A DNA stretch of 64,000 bases from Physcia stellaris (GCA_018902385.1 JABSSW010000069.1:62001-126000); one strand, 5' to 3'; positions 23,401 to 36,326 are shown, numbered from the stretch's first letter. Notes: generated by a model from the sequence alone, not told the origin. Numbers and translations are program-made.

Positions 23401-24667
23401 AGCATTCTCTTATATGATGAAGGAAAAAAAGTCCTCGCTTACCGCATCTGCCGTAGCCGTCTGCTATATAAAGGCGAGGCTAGATATATGATAGCTGCTG
23501 CGGTGGCTATAGAGGCAGAGGTATTGAAACGACCATCTCTTTTCTTTCTTTCGTAGTCTGGCTCCTCAGCGTGGCTGTCTTGGTCGTCTTTCTTCATGGT
23601 CTTGATGTCCTGGCAATGTTTTTGTGAACATGACTGCTGGGTTTTATGGTCTGTAGTGTATGTGAGCGAGGTTAATAGAGAATGCGTTAACATATCAAAG
23701 GAGTGCTCAGGAATTTTGTTGTACATTTTTGTTATCGCAATTTAATTTGGTGTGAGTCATCCGGAAAGCGGGTGGAAACACGGATGGTCGTTGAGAAAGT
23801 TTGTCTAAATAGGCTACCAGTCAGCACACCTCTCCTTCTGGTATGCGCACCTCCCAGTACGGTATGCCCAACTGCTTTGTCTCAATGATGCGGCTATCCA
23901 ATTGTCTGCTGTGGTGCTATCTTGATTCCGATGCATCGTCACTTATACATTCACTATGATAAAACGCGTATAGATCTTCGGCACAAAATATATGAAGACG
24001 ACATGAAAATGACAGCGATTTTGATTTCATTCTTAGTCGGCTAGTCGTAGACCTGTCGGTGCATCATAAAAATTAGCACCACCTGCCATCAGATCACGGG
24101 ATACTAACTCTTTTGTACATGATGTTGTATTTTTCCAATATTCTGATTCATGTGCTGCATGTGTAGCGGCAATTTTGAAATCAATGATGATTCGCATCGT
24201 CATCGACGAAGAAATGATTTCAATCAAACGTCTCGTCGTCACAACGAGAACGTTCAATCAATATTGCACTCATACCATGCTTCGACCTTTTCAATTTTGA
24301 TCGATTTGATATGAAGGCTAGCCCCATGTATGATGTACGAGAGATGTCTTCTACGAGAATGCATGTTCAATGTTCAATTATGACTCTATCTCTGCATCTA
24401 GAATAACATGAAATATTGAAATGATAGACCATTTCTGACAAAAAGCTCTGTTTTGTATGGCAAAATCGAACTTTGGCCGGAAATGGAAATGGTTCGGAAA
24501 ACCTCCGAGGGCAGCTCAGGGGGGTGCACATGCCTGAATAATCGAAATGGGAGGTGCATAACGGACTCATATGGGGTCGGTCCGCGATTGATCAATCACA
24601 TAAAAATGCTGTTTTTCATCGGAATCTTCATTCGACTGCAATTATTCCTGCCCTAAGATTTACCAAG

Positions 24668-25436
24668 CTATGAAGCCTTTGCAGCCTCAAGCTCGTGCAC
24701 TTCCGAGTTCAGGCGCTCAGACTCAGATACAGCCTGCTTGTACTGTCTGTGCACCGCGACAGCGGCAAAAGATAGGTATGTTATGTAACTGTGATAGCAT
24801 TTAGTCCTTGTAAATAATTTGAGCGAGAGGAACTCACAGTAAGATACACAGATATCCGAATGCTGCTTTCGTATTTGCAAGGCTCAAAGGAATCCCTTCA
24901 AATCCTTCCTTTCCATCCATCTGAAGAGAATGTTGATAACATTCATGGCCTGAGTTTTCAAAACCACTTGGAAGCTCGCATGAAGTCCAAAACCCAACTT
25001 GACCAGACCAACCACACAAAAACACTATGGCTCCAATTAATGCGTAGAGAGGTCGTAATCGGGCTGTTAAATAGAGACTTAGATCGACAAGCAGATGAAG
25101 GGTACTCAGCAAGGGCACAGTAGCTGAGTAAAAGACATAATATCTGAGCCAAAAATCCATTACATTAGTATTGCAACATCGTATAACGTTCGGGATCGAC
25201 AAGTCTTACAGTGTCGAATATTTGTGAGCGCCCTGATACTTCACGTCATAGGGTCTGAGTGGAGCTTGCGCGAGTTTGATGCCATACACGACACCCAAAG
25301 CGAGGGTCACAATCGCAGTGACTAGCGCTGCAACCAGGACGGTCAGGACGTAACGCAATGCCCCAGCCCAAATCGAACCCTTTGCGGGAGACAGCTTCAT
25401 GATGTTGATTATGTTGTAAATGAAGTCGAGAGCCAT
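24668..25436 (-). CDS. Small four-helix membrane protein, MARVEL-like, function unknown
   Basis: Three exons, 25436-25210, 25143-24838 and 24788-24668, both introns in phase 2, give 217 residues from MALDFIYNIIN (an in-frame ATG at 25400, MKLSPAKG, is an alternative start). Four hydrophobic helices are evident: VLTVLVAALVTAIVTLALGV, SATVPLLSTLHLLVDLSLYL, LYALIGAIVFLCGWSGQVGF and FGYLCILLYITYLSFAAVAV. A Cys-containing loop (CELPSGFENSGHECYQ) lies between helices 3 and 4, and a short charged tail (QYKQAVSESERLNSEVHELE) could form a coiled coil. Small fungal proteins with this layout are often placed near the MARVEL group of membrane-apposition proteins. I base that only on topology. Splice phases all agree, so the gene is probably real and intact. 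Confidence 0.65.
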
Positions 25437-26526
25437 TGAGTATAGAATTGAATAGAGCAGCTCACTTATGTTTGTATGGCAAAGCATATAGACGGGCAGC
25501 CTCAACCTATTGAGTTGACTCACTCATCCCACGGAATTAGAGTATTGTTGAAGTCTGGTCGATTACGTTCCCACCGGTTTAGATTGAATACCGTGGCATG
25601 CGGTTTTAGGGATAGAGTTCTCAAACGCACTATGTGCTTTAATTTTCTTGAGAAAATCTCAGATTCGTAAACGTCGAACCTGGAGGACTTGCCGCTAGTA
25701 TTGAGTCAACGAAAATAATCTGCAGAACTCCCTCTAGCTCTAAGCAAGACAATTCTCTAAAAGCAAATCTATCAAGAGCACGATTATCCAGTCTTGAACA
25801 ATACATGGATATTGCGAACAGTGTGAACATTTGGTTTGTCGAAATCGAAATTAAGTTTTCAACGTGCGTAGTCAAAAGCATAGCTAAAGCTACGTACTTG
25901 CTTCATTGCTATGTACAAAACCCTTGGTGCTTTGGGCGTGGCCGGCCTGTAGGCCTCCTGCATAAGCCAACAGCCCAGCAGAGCAACTTTCAGAGCCTGG
26001 CTACTCCCCCTACATCTGCGACTGGGTTATGGAGCGAGAAAAGAAGAAAACAAAGCCTCATAAGAAGATGAAAATGCCGAAGGAGGCCAAAAACAGGAGT
26101 GGATGGGCGGGGCAAAAGAAAAAGAGACGAAAGATGAGAAATGGAAGGAATGAGGCATTGACTTCATATTTAACTAGGAGGCCAGCCCCTCTGAGAAACA
26201 GGTATCAGTGTCGTTACCCTCTTCTTTAATCTTTAACAGATGGTGGGGCAATAAATTTCCTTGTGGGTCATTCAGGACACCGTAGTATTGCTTACTAATA
26301 CTACCACTGGACCCAATAATTATCCCCAGCAGTGCAGGTGAATATCTTGATATCCTCTTGAGTGACTCACGATCCTGTTTCCATGCCCATCCGTCATCCA
26401 ACATTCACGGTTTCCATGTCATACATCTCGAAATTCTCTCCTAGGCAGGAATTCAATTTCTTTCCATCATACACTTTCGTCTGATATCTTCACATCGTAC
26501 AGGCAAGCTTCGATCTCATTGACAGA
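25437..26526. other. intergenic
   Basis: About 1.1 kb between the four-helix membrane protein and the metallophosphoesterase pseudogene. A lysine/arginine-rich open frame at 26029-26229 comes from A/G-rich sequence and is not convincing. No other feature seen. Confidence 0.45.
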
Positions 26527-27460
26527 ATGGCATCCGCTACCCTTCAAACCCAACTCCTGATCATTTCCGACACCCACGACTCGGACTTCACCGGGGATAA
26601 CCCGCAGTCTCATCTATTTCAACTGCTTACGCTCAAAGTAGATGTGCTCCTTCGCTGCGGTAATCTCATCGAATCCGGTGGCCTTTCGAATTTCGCATGA
26701 GCTTTCCGCATGCTCAAGAAGATTGACCCAGAGATGAATCTTATAATCGCTGGAAATCACGATCTGGAACTTGACGAAGCATACTGGCAAGCACAATTCG
26801 AATCTCCGACTCACCCAAGGGAATTCGACGACTACGCATTGGCAAAAGATATCATGACGCTGGTTCTTGCGGCCGAGACAGGGGTTACACACCGTCTCGA
26901 AGGGACACATACCTTTACTCTTAAGAGCGGAGCTACATTTAAGATCTTTGCGTCTCCCTACACTCCTACATTCTCCGATTGGGCCTTCGCATACCAATCT
27001 AATCAGGATCAGTTCAATAGCCCGGCTCAAGTTACCAAGGGAGCCACGCCGATCGACATTAATCCCATCTCAGAAGGCGTCGACATAATCATGACACACG
27101 GACCGCTCAAAGGCATCTTAAATTGGGTTTCCCAGGGGTAGGTAGGCTATCCCAACCTTCTTAAAGCCATTCGAGAGGTCAAACTACTAATGCACTGTTT
27201 GGGCATGTCCATGAGGGAGATGGCGTCGAGGTCATTGATTGGAGGACATTCAAAATTCAAGGGGTATCGCTAAGGAAGAACGACCATATCCACCGATTTC
27301 TCAAGAAGAGCCGGATGGGAATTGTCATCCAGAGTTCACCGTGTTCAAAGAGCCAAAAGGGTCAAAGACGCTAGCTAAGAATGCGGCGCTTATGACAGAA
27401 GAGCAGCGGCCAGCAAACAAGCCCCGACTCGTGAGCTTGGTTTGCGGAAAGGCAGCTTAG
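26527..27460 (+). pseudogene. Decayed calcineurin-like metallophosphoesterase
   Basis: The order of metallophosphoesterase motifs is clear: LLIISDTHDSDF (first D-x-H), a motif-II block, LIIAGNHDLELDEAYW (GNHD), the body, IIMTHGPLKGILNWV, then a GHxH block. It cannot make the enzyme. The motif-II block reads RCGNLIESGG where the family has HCGDLT-like sequence, so the metal-ligand Asp is Asn. A TGA at 26698-26700 follows SNFA in a position where the frame otherwise continues as AFRMLKKIDPEMN. The main body stops at 27139-27141. The GHVHEG motif appears only in a different frame, with further frame changes down to a last fragment ending about 27460. Several changes are of C-to-T or G-to-A type, as produced by repeat-induced point mutation. 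Genes of this family are common in fungal accessory regions. Function is presumed lost. Confidence 0.85.
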
Positions 27461-28298
27461 ACATGATGGAGAGACGCTGGATTTAATGGTCTGGGCAAGC
27501 AATAGATAGCTTGAGACCGTAAGTCGCTCGAGATGATATTTCTGCCCGCTCTTGAGGATCCCTGAGCTAAGCGTTTGCTTCGTCCACCTCTTAGAATGCA
27601 GGGGACGTAAGAATAGGTTATGGAGATCACTTGCAGGCGACGAGGCCGTGCATCATACCGGTCCTTAGGCAGCTGTTGGCAAAAATTAATTAGCTGATTA
27701 CGATTGCAATAAATCTCCGCTTTTCGTGCCATCCATCCCCAATATCGATTTTGCATTGCATTACCACTCTGAGTAAAGTCCACTCTCACATCTTGCGCAG
27801 TAGTACAAGCGAATTTTAGAATAAGTAGACCATCCTGAAGTAAGTAGGGCTGCTGGACCTGCCGCTTACGCAAAAAGAAGTGCGACGAGAACCGTCCACA
27901 TTGTTCAACATGCAAGTCGTTGTCAATCACATGCTTTGACTTCGGCGGCAAACCGGAGTGAATAGGCAATAGCGTGAAGGAAGGAGCAATCCTTGATAGC
28001 TTCAAAAAAACTGTGAAGCATACCTCACGGCGCAAGATCACCGGCGAACCTTCGAAGCGACCCGATCATATCGTCAGAATAGGGCCAAAGTCTGTCACAT
28101 TTTCCTGGAAAATTCGAGTCCAGGGCAAGACCTGAGATTGACGTCAGCCTCCCTCCAGATCGTGAAGTTCTAAAGGAACACGGAACTGCCACGCCATGAA
28201 TCGAATCTGTGGTAAGCATTCCGGTGTCCTATGAACCTCGAGGAATTCTGATGTCTATCGAATTTTCAACCTCGCCTGTACTAAGGATAGCGTTGCCC
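27461..28298. other. intergenic or unrecognised decayed coding sequence
   Basis: About 840 bp between the metallophosphoesterase pseudogene and the NLR 3' end. On the minus strand, 28025-28219 encodes GRLTSISGLALDSNFPGK and CDRLWPYSDDMIGSLRRFAG, which has protein character but is not a family I recognise. A 194-codon frame follows at 27457-28041. Whether these are remnants of one broken gene could not be decided. Confidence 0.35.
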
Positions 28299-31200
28299 TC
28301 ACAAACCCGAAACTTCCAGATCACATGTAATGACTACAACTTTGTCACCTTTGGGACACAAGAAAGTCCCATCTTCCATCATACAGCATTGTTTAACGAC
28401 CCTCTCGTTAACAAACCAATCCCTTGGAACAAAATAATGCCGCTTGATTTTGCGGTCTTCGTACTCACGCGATGAAGAAAGATTGAAGGTACAAAACCAC
28501 AAGTCCTGATCCAGGAATGCGAGCCTCGAGCCTGGAAGCATGCCGAGCGGGATCTCGGCCTTTGCATGGATGGCTGGCGGTATGAAGATGAGAGATCTGG
28601 AGGGTTCGTTGTTGGCGAAACTGGAGACGGGGAGAAGGAAGAGCTGACTGGAGACAATGCCCTTAGTCAAGATTTTTATTTGCAGCATGATGTGTTCCCC
28701 AGTTTGGGTTAATATTGCCTTACTGACGGTGTTTATGCCATATTTGGCAAGCGAATGCTCTTCTGCTGGATCATCATTTTTTCGAGAATAAGGGAGTCGT
28801 GCTTGTTCTGAAAAGTCATGCCAATTGAAGACTTGCATGTGTGTTAGCCCGAAGCTTAGAATCAAGGTTTCTTGCAATGGGTGCTGGAGCCATCGGCGAT
28901 CAATGTTATCCTCGGATAGAGTGGCCGTGGTCTTCTGGTTTTTCAGCGACCAAATATGACCACCACCGGCGGAGCTTGCGATCAGCAGTAAGGATGAATC
29001 AGGATTGAAGAGAAACTGCTTGACGCCGCTACTGCCCCTATCAATTCGAGGAGACATCAAAGACTTCAAAGTAGGGCTGCCGTTGCCCGGACTAGCCAGC
29101 CAAGCTGTAAGGTGCATGATATATATCGTCCCACAGTGATGGGCAGTAACTATGTGCGTCCCGTCTTGACTCCAGGCTATCGAATAATTGGAGGAATGTG
29201 ATCCGCTGCCTTTTAATAGCTCTGTTGTGTGATCTGTCCGCGTGTTGAAGAGAAATATCGAGCCCTCTTGGTTACCGGCGCAGTACCAATGTCTGCCTGG
29301 GCCAGCTGCAACAACAGTGACTGCATTATAATAATTCAAGCTCGCTTCAGAGATATGAGATACTGAGGTCGGAGCCTGGCTTTCAATGGCGGTATCACTA
29401 CTAGACTCCTCACTTTCCGCGAGACGAATCAAGCTACTGGGCTCCCACGCGCATACAGAAGAATATCGAAGATCGTAGAAGCGCATGCTATCTGGGCTGA
29501 ATGCTAGGTCGATCATCACATCCGCAGAAGATAACTGATATATCACGCTGAAATGTGCAAAATTCCACACTCGGACAGTACCGTCGCAGCTACTTGTAAC
29601 AAACGTTTTGCCATCAGAGCTAGACGCGATCTTGTCAACTGCGAGCTGGGCCTCTTGGATTTCATCTGTCACGGGATGCCACTTAAAGACGCAGTAAGCT
29701 TTGATCAGGCCAATTACATGTCCTGTAACAGAGTTCCAGGTGAATCGATTAACAGGATAACAGCTAGCGGGAGCTGACCGAAATACTTTCGTTCCTTTGC
29801 ACCTGCCAATGCAATACCCTCCCTTGAGCGCCCATACTGATAATGGGAAATTTCGATAAGAGATACCAACTTGGGTCACGTCTCCATTGAAAGCTATGCA
29901 GGTCGGCCAACTGATGTGGGGGCCGTGCAGTGGAGAGGCTTCTTTCAAGAGATCAGCCTCCACAAGCTGCCAGCCCGGATCAGGTTCCTGAACCGGAAGA
30001 CATAGTATAGCTCCATTAGCTAATCCCATCAAGACCTTAGTGTCATTATCAGCAAATGTCAATGACTTCGCTTTTAAATATGTTGGATTGGGGATGGATG
30101 ACAGTAGCTGACCCGAAGGTATGGACCAGATTAAGGTAAAGTGTCCTCCGTACGTGACACATTTGTTTCCTTTACTATTTAGACAGAAAGCTGATAGAGG
30201 CTCCCTGTGCCATAATGTACAAATTCCCGAAAAGTTGGTTGCATTCCAGATATACACTGTCCCGCTCGTACCAAGAACAGCAAGACTAAAGGCAACACAC
30301 GCGACTTTCGAAGCTGGTCGCCATTCGGGAGAACTAGTTTCGCTAGATTGTCATTCCAATGAGTGTCTGAGAGACCCTTGATACTTATCTCGGTCGGGTC
30401 TTGTTGATGAAACTGCTGGTGCACGATGGAGTACTTTGGGCATAGCGCAGGGATAAGGTTGTATATGATGGTTGGGTCAGATGAGATCTGTCTACTAAAT
30501 TTACCAATCATCTTCACTAGGTCGACAGCCCAAAGCTCTAAAACATCGAGGTCGGCACCACGGTGTAAGAGGGGATTTTCCTTAGAATTCGATTTGCGAC
30601 TGTGGTTAACAAGTCTAGTAAGAACTTTCGCAGCCTCGACTAAGGTATCCAGATGGCCAAAGAGAGCCAGAGCATGAATCCAAGCGAGAACAGATTTACT
30701 CTTGAAAAAGTCAAGAATAGTGTCGAGAACTTCGTTAGAGGGGTTTGTGATGTGTCGGAGGTGATACGTCCACGTTGTAGCAGCGTAGATTAAGAAAGGC
30801 TCTGCGGTGGGAAGTGTATATCGACTATGTGTACATTTGTACCGAAGATTTGGATCACGTAAGACAGAGATTGATTTCCCAAAAAGCTTTGCATGCGCTT
30901 CGTCAACATTCACAAAAGACTCGTCGCCCGAGTTCATAGTCAAGTATTCTCGGGCGGTCTGATGCACAACGGTCACTTGCCCAGCGTCATTTATGATTGT
31001 AAATTGGCCACAGACATCTTGAATAGTCCTCCGAAGATCCAGCAGTTCAGGTATTTCCGGTCTCAATGCTTGAGATAGCTCTTTGAGAGTCAACAACCGG
31101 CCTGCACAAGTAGCCCATTGAAGAATTGCTTTGGCTAAATCTATGGTCATTTTGCGGGGATGACTCAATATACTCATTTCCATACGTCGGTACAGCTCGT

Positions 31201-33409
31201 TCATATCGTCCGGGATATCTTTAAGCGCGCCTTGGATGGCGTCTTCCGTATGGCAACTAACAAGCTCTTCAAGCACTAGTCTAACCCAGAGAAAACTCCC
31301 CTGAGCACGACTTCGAACACTTTGGGCGACCCTTTGTCTTAACTCATGACTGCCTCGCATGTTTTGGATTTCTTCATCGATGAGGGCATCAATGTCAAGT
31401 GCATTGAAGTCTGTGCCGTCTTTCTCGAGCAGGTGAACTGTTAGTGAGCGCGAAAGCCGTCCGAAGGCGAGAGATAATGACTCGGTTTTGCGGCTGAAGA
31501 TGAGTATACGGATAGAAGCATGTGAGTTTGTGATGGTGTGCAGTAGCTCCAGTAGCGCCTTCGGGACCTCTGACTCGTCCAAGGCATCAACCACCCAGTA
31601 TAGGGGCTTAATCAGATTCAATTTGAGAAGTATAGATTCGAACAGATTCTTCCAAATCAGCAAAGAGTCGGTTTTCTCAAGGCGAGTGTTTTCCATTACA
31701 AGGTCCATTAGCCCACGCCGGAAATCAGGTATGTCTTTTGCGACTTGATAAGCCATGGATCTAAGAAAGGCACTTAGAGAACGTTTCCCTGGATCATCAA
31801 ATTTGAAGAAGAAATACTGGCACGCAACGTCCGAATTTAATAGGTGAGTAATCATGTATGCTGACAAAATTGACTTCCCACTACCGGGAGGTCCAGAAAA
31901 CCATGTCACACAAGACTCTTGCCTCGTCTCCATCCACAATTGTATCTGTGGTTCGTAGAGTAGCCAACTACATGTACCGGAGAGCCATAACCGACGTATA
32001 GAATTGAGATCATCTTCTGGACTGACAAAGACGCCTAAAATTTTCTGAACACCCTCCACTGCCTTGGTAGCTACCGGCTTACCCCTGGCCGCAAGCTCTC
32101 GTGGCTTCAAAGTCCTCACAATAGAGCTCAGAGCATTACGGACGCTTATGTAATTTGAATCGTCCTGGCTAGAGTATTTACAAACACCATGGTGATCCGC
32201 GTTGAGAGGTCGTGAGATCTCTTTAGTGTATCCAAGCATAGAAGAATTTTTGTCAAGAACCATAACATTCATTGGTCCAACAGGAGTGGCCAGCGTTTCA
32301 TAGAAAGACCAGATGGAGAGCTTTGGTGCAACATGACGAAACTGCTCGTTCAAATCTTCCAATGTGTGGGAACCCTTCTCGAGGTCTGCAATGAACTCCC
32401 GAGAAGGCTGTAACGAGATTTTAAGCAATCTTTTCAAGACTTCAGCTAAGTTTGAGCCATGGTGGGGTGTAGCCAGGAAGACAATTGCGGATATTGAGCG
32501 AACAATTTCCTGGTACGTCTCGTCGTTCTGACCGAGTAGATATGCCTTTTTAGCCACAAGGCCACCCATGGAATGCGCAACGATGATTACGGGGCTATTA
32601 TGCATATCTAAATCTTCCCCATGGGCATCTTTACCATACTTCATTTCGAAAAGAAGCTCCTTAGCAAAATCACCAACGTTGTATATGCTTCTAGGGGTTC
32701 CTGGAAGAAAATTGGCATTATATCCAAAGCTCAGTATACGAGCTCTTCCAATATCGGGCTCGAATGGCAGCCATCGCCGAGGCCAAAAAAGATCAGGATC
32801 ACTGAGATCTCTGGTCCATGTCTTCCTGCTATCGCCACCTAGGCCATGAATAAATAATATGTTGCAGATAGGTGTAATCTCGGGCTGATGAATAACATGG
32901 AGACCCAATTGCCCCAACTCTTTGGGTGCCGAACCCGGCGTAGAGCTCGAGCGACGACAGCTTGGGCTTCGACTTGGTTCCTCAGCGCAAAGGTCTGCGG
33001 CTCGCGTTGTACTGGGTGTGAGACTTCTTCTCCTGGACAAATTACTGAATAGAGAGGTCACAGAGCTTTTTCGATCGTCTCGCGAGGGATTTGCTAGGAG
33101 CGTTGTCGCTTCCGGGGGGGCCGAAGTCACTGAACCCGCTTGTGATGTAGCTGGGGCTAAATGTGCCGCACTTAAGGAAGGGTTGGGAGAGCCTTCTGCG
33201 CTTTCCTTTGAATGAGGCAGTGTCACAGTAATGGCTGGTGAAGTTGTATCCGCTGGACTACCAGGGGCTGTTGTGGTTTCGAGAAAGGTGTCTAACGAAG
33301 CCTCCCCCACAGAAGGCCGACCCGGGCGTCTTTCACGCAGCCTCTTGAACTGAAATCTGGATTAGTATTCGCAGAAGCAATTGAGACAGAGTATTAGACG
33401 GCTGACCAT
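28299..33409 (-). CDS. NLR/STAND protein: alpha/beta-hydrolase (SesB-like) - NACHT - WD40, split by one frameshift
   Basis: Exon 1 may be only the ATG at 33409-33407; exon 2 begins at 33349 (FKRLRERRPGRPS). A Ser/Thr-rich leader is followed by an alpha/beta-hydrolase domain (NILFIHGLGGDSRKTW; nucleophile elbow VAHSMGGLVAKKAY). The NACHT NTPase has Walker A SGPPGSGKS (about 31.88-31.90 kb, near residue 485) and Walker B LYWVVDALDES. Helical regions follow, then a C-terminal WD40-type repeat region (TVRVWNFAHFS, GHIWSLKNQ). Fungal NLRs of this build act as intracellular sensors in heterokaryon incompatibility and non-self defence. The NACHT frame ends at 30179, while the WD40 frame is open from about 30315 to 28299. 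One extra base near 30309-30320 (in cgaagctggtcgcc) would join them into about 1,680 residues. No other stop was seen, so this is either a recent break or a consensus error. Confidence 0.82.
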
Positions 33410-35168
33410 AGTCTGAATACCTAGTGGATATTGGGGAAAAAAGTTGGGGCGTAGGAGCTAATACCAGAAAGTCTCAGCTTTTCTCAGCATTGCGCGAAAT
33501 ATTTGGAGTGTAGGCGCCGTAGGCAGCAAGACTTGACAAGACACCGTATATCTGAATAGCAGAATTGAGAATGAAATAGTGCACCTCGAGTGACAAGTAG
33601 ATAGTAAGTCAGAAGGGTCTTAGTAGTAGAAAGAGAGCTCTAGTCCTTCAGCCCTCGCGTACGACTTCCAGGATCACGAGGCTAAAATTGGGAGCGTTTC
33701 CATCTATAGATATGCCATAACTAATCCCCATAAGGTTGCATGCTTCAAGGTGGCTTGCAGGTCTACCACCCAATCATTTCGGCCGCTCATTTTCTAGCCA
33801 ATGGCGATCAATATTACCCAAAAGACCAGGATGCGAAGAAATTTGAAAATTCTTCTGGACACCTCGCACGTTACTGAAGAACGGCCAACACGTATTTGTA
33901 TAAGTAGATAGTCTGCCTTTACGCGGATTGTAAGTAGGTATGATTCTTGACCCTAGTGAAATTATTGTGAACACCTTTCCCAAAAGACCATCACTCGAAC
34001 CGAGCTGGTGGTAGATCTTTCCTCTTTTTGCAAACCATGCGGCAGACTGGATCGCCCACGTCTGCTCCGAGCGTCTATCGGGCGTTCTAGATTGACAGTC
34101 TTCCAATCACAAAGAGCCAAGAACTCTTTGCTGCTTAATGGTGTTGGGCGTGAAGCAGTGTGCCAGTGGCCATCCGATCAGCCATTGGAAAATCTGCGCC
34201 CATTGTGATACGCTCTTATCCTGTTCTTTTCTCAATCTTAAAAGGCTTCTGTGCGTCGGCTGCCCACATACGGATACACACACCGCGATCGGCAGTCGTA
34301 TCTCCGTCGGTACTGATTTCCCATACTGGGTGGCAATTTGTCTTCGATCAGTGCGTGCGTCGAATACTTCAGGACCTGTTGGCCATAGTCAGTGTTTTAC
34401 AGGCAAACGGATTTTATCGTATCTGTCAGTGTACAGGAGCAGGAGGACTTCGAGCGGAATTTTCAACTTCCGCCAAGCAACAGTGCTACTAGTAACGAAT
34501 GAGGCCTAGCTTATTCACAGCATACCCTATGCGCAAAGCGACCATACAAGCCCCTTTCACAGTCATACAGGCTCCTGAATCCGGCTTCTTCAACTCGAAC
34601 TAGCAGAACGACTTGAATGCTCAAATGCAGAAGTAAGGTATGTCGTGCGCTTAGTCATCAGTCTGCTTCGGCGCTATTTTTCTTTCTGGGGGGCGTGGCT
34701 CTCAAACTTGGGGTCGGATTTCCAAAATGGGGGTGGAAGTCACTAGCCACCTCACAATATCGACATCGATTAATCAGGTAAACAATTTAGCAAGAGCTAA
34801 AACGAACTTATAGTCTGCTAGAGGGCCTTTTATTGTATGTACAGTAGCAGAAGGACTCCCAGCAGAGCTCTTACCTTCCAATTTGCCAAGTACCAACTAA
34901 TGAGGTTCTCCGTGTTTCCAACAACAGTATCACCAGTATTGAAGTGAGAGAGCATCTATAAGCGAAAGTGGGCCATTAGAGTGGCACCTTCATTGACATC
35001 GGACTGGGGCCTTGCGTGAGTCTTAGTCAGCTTCTCCACATTCCATCAATGCTTGGCAGTACTGATTACTAGTGAGCTCTTGTCAAGTTGAGGTCCATTA
35101 CTGTTCATTCTTTTGTCTCTCCTGAAGGCCTCAATTAGAGTGAGACGGTGCACGCGCTCTTGAACGAA
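33410..35168. other. intergenic
   Basis: About 1.75 kb between the divergently transcribed NLR and ketosamine kinase genes. Open frames at 33774-34106 (minus) and 34138-34509 and 34160-34492 (plus, overlapping in two frames) have no recognisable features. Sequence near 34410-34505 (gtacaggagcaggaggact ... gaatgagg) recurs in diverged, shortened form near 34838-34910, a possible old duplication. Confidence 0.4.
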
Positions 35169-36326
35169 ATGCGCCCCGATGCGCTCTCTGTCTCGGGACA
35201 CCTTCCGCTTGATGAGAATGTTCTGGCCAGCTTCCCGACTGGCTCGAAAGTCCTCTCCGCCGAAGGATATGGCAAATCAGACTGGACCATCACTGCGCGC
35301 ATCGACGTGGAGCTCCCAGACGGAACCAGCACGCACTACTTCTTGAAATGTGCTACCGAAGAACGCGGCCGATTGATGATGCAGGGGGAATTCAACGCTA
35401 TGAAAGAGATCCATAAGACAATGCCTGAGTTTGTCCCAAAACCGCTCTCTTGGGGTAAATACCGCGTCGGGAATCCAGACACATATTACTTCCTCCAAGA
35501 GTTCCTTGAAATGAGCAATCGTCTCCCTGAGCCGAAGCAGTTATGCTCAAAGCTGGCTCAGCTGCACAAAAATAGTGTCTCACCTACGGGCAAATTTGGG
35601 TTTCATGTCACTACATGCAACGGACGAACACCCCAAGAAGTCTCTTGGGAGAGCACATGGACCCTCTTCTTTTCGAAACTTCTGCGGCATGTCGCAAATA
35701 TCGATTTTGAAGTGAACGGAATGTGGGAAGCGCTTGAAATACTCGAAAACAGGATCTTCGGACAGGTCATTCCCAGATTGATCGGAATCCTCGAAAGCGA
35801 CGGACGGAGCATCAAGCCATGTTTGATCCATGCTGATCTCTGGGAGGGAAACACCGGGACTGTTATCGAAACGAAGAATATCTATATCTTCGATTCCGGT
35901 GCCTTTTATGCGCATCACGAAATGGAAATTGGCGACTGGAGATGTCGCTACAACGAGATCAACAAGAGCATTTATACTGAAACATACAAGGACAATTATA
36001 AGCCGAGTGAGCCTAAGCAAGAATGGGACGACAGGAATCGCATGTATTCGGTATACTTCAACCTCATATATTCCGTCAATCATCTGCTTGAAGGGAAGCC
36101 GGTGCGACAGACGTAAGTACTCGAGATATGATCCAAGCACTTCGCTTAGGGAATGCTCCTTATCCTCTAGTTTCAATTGCTTGCTGATGGACCGAATAGG
36201 CTTTTCGACGATATGTATTATTTGATCGATAAGTACGCGCCTTTTCCAAAAGGCGAGGGGCCTCCAAGGATTGCCGAAGAGGACAGAGTCTCGCTTTCAA
36301 CAGAGCGTGACCACACAAAGTCTTGA
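35169..36326 (+). CDS. Ketosamine-3-kinase (fructosamine kinase family)
   Basis: Two exons, 35169-36112 and 36200-36326, with an 87 nt phase-2 intron (GTAAGT...AATAG), give 356 residues. The protein starts MRPDALSVSGHLPLDENVLA; the only alternative upstream start is a GTG. Features of the aminoglycoside-phosphotransferase/ketosamine kinase fold are a Gly-containing nucleotide loop (AEGYGKSDWTITARID), a Lys in YFLKCATEERGRLM, the catalytic loop CLIHADLWEGN, and IYIFDSGAFYAHHEMEIGDW for the metal-binding segment, here DSG where many relatives have D(P)A. Enzymes of this family phosphorylate glycated lysines on the C3 hydroxyl, which destabilises the sugar adduct. Its position at the edge of the candidate cluster may be coincidental. 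It appears intact. Confidence 0.82.

Larger units (their letters stand above)
18611..24667. other. gene-poor region with repeats
   Basis: Six kilobases without a gene I can support. It contains the poly(A) tract and tandem repeats at 20079-20460 (listed separately). Isolated open frames are 19217-19507 (96 codons, MFLRNTCVHNAARLSQDL...), 19727-19966, 20978-21280 (minus) and 23439-23726 (minus, ending SPLYSRRLRQMR). None has a recognisable domain, a convincing splice structure or a signal peptide. The part from about 22.3 to 24.6 kb is AT-rich with many stops in all frames, as expected for old inactivated repeats, but I could not identify any element. Confidence 0.45.

Noticed and set aside
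26029-26229. Lys/Arg-rich 66-codon frame that could look like a nuclear protein
   Set aside because: It comes from a purine-rich stretch, with no homology-like features or splice context.
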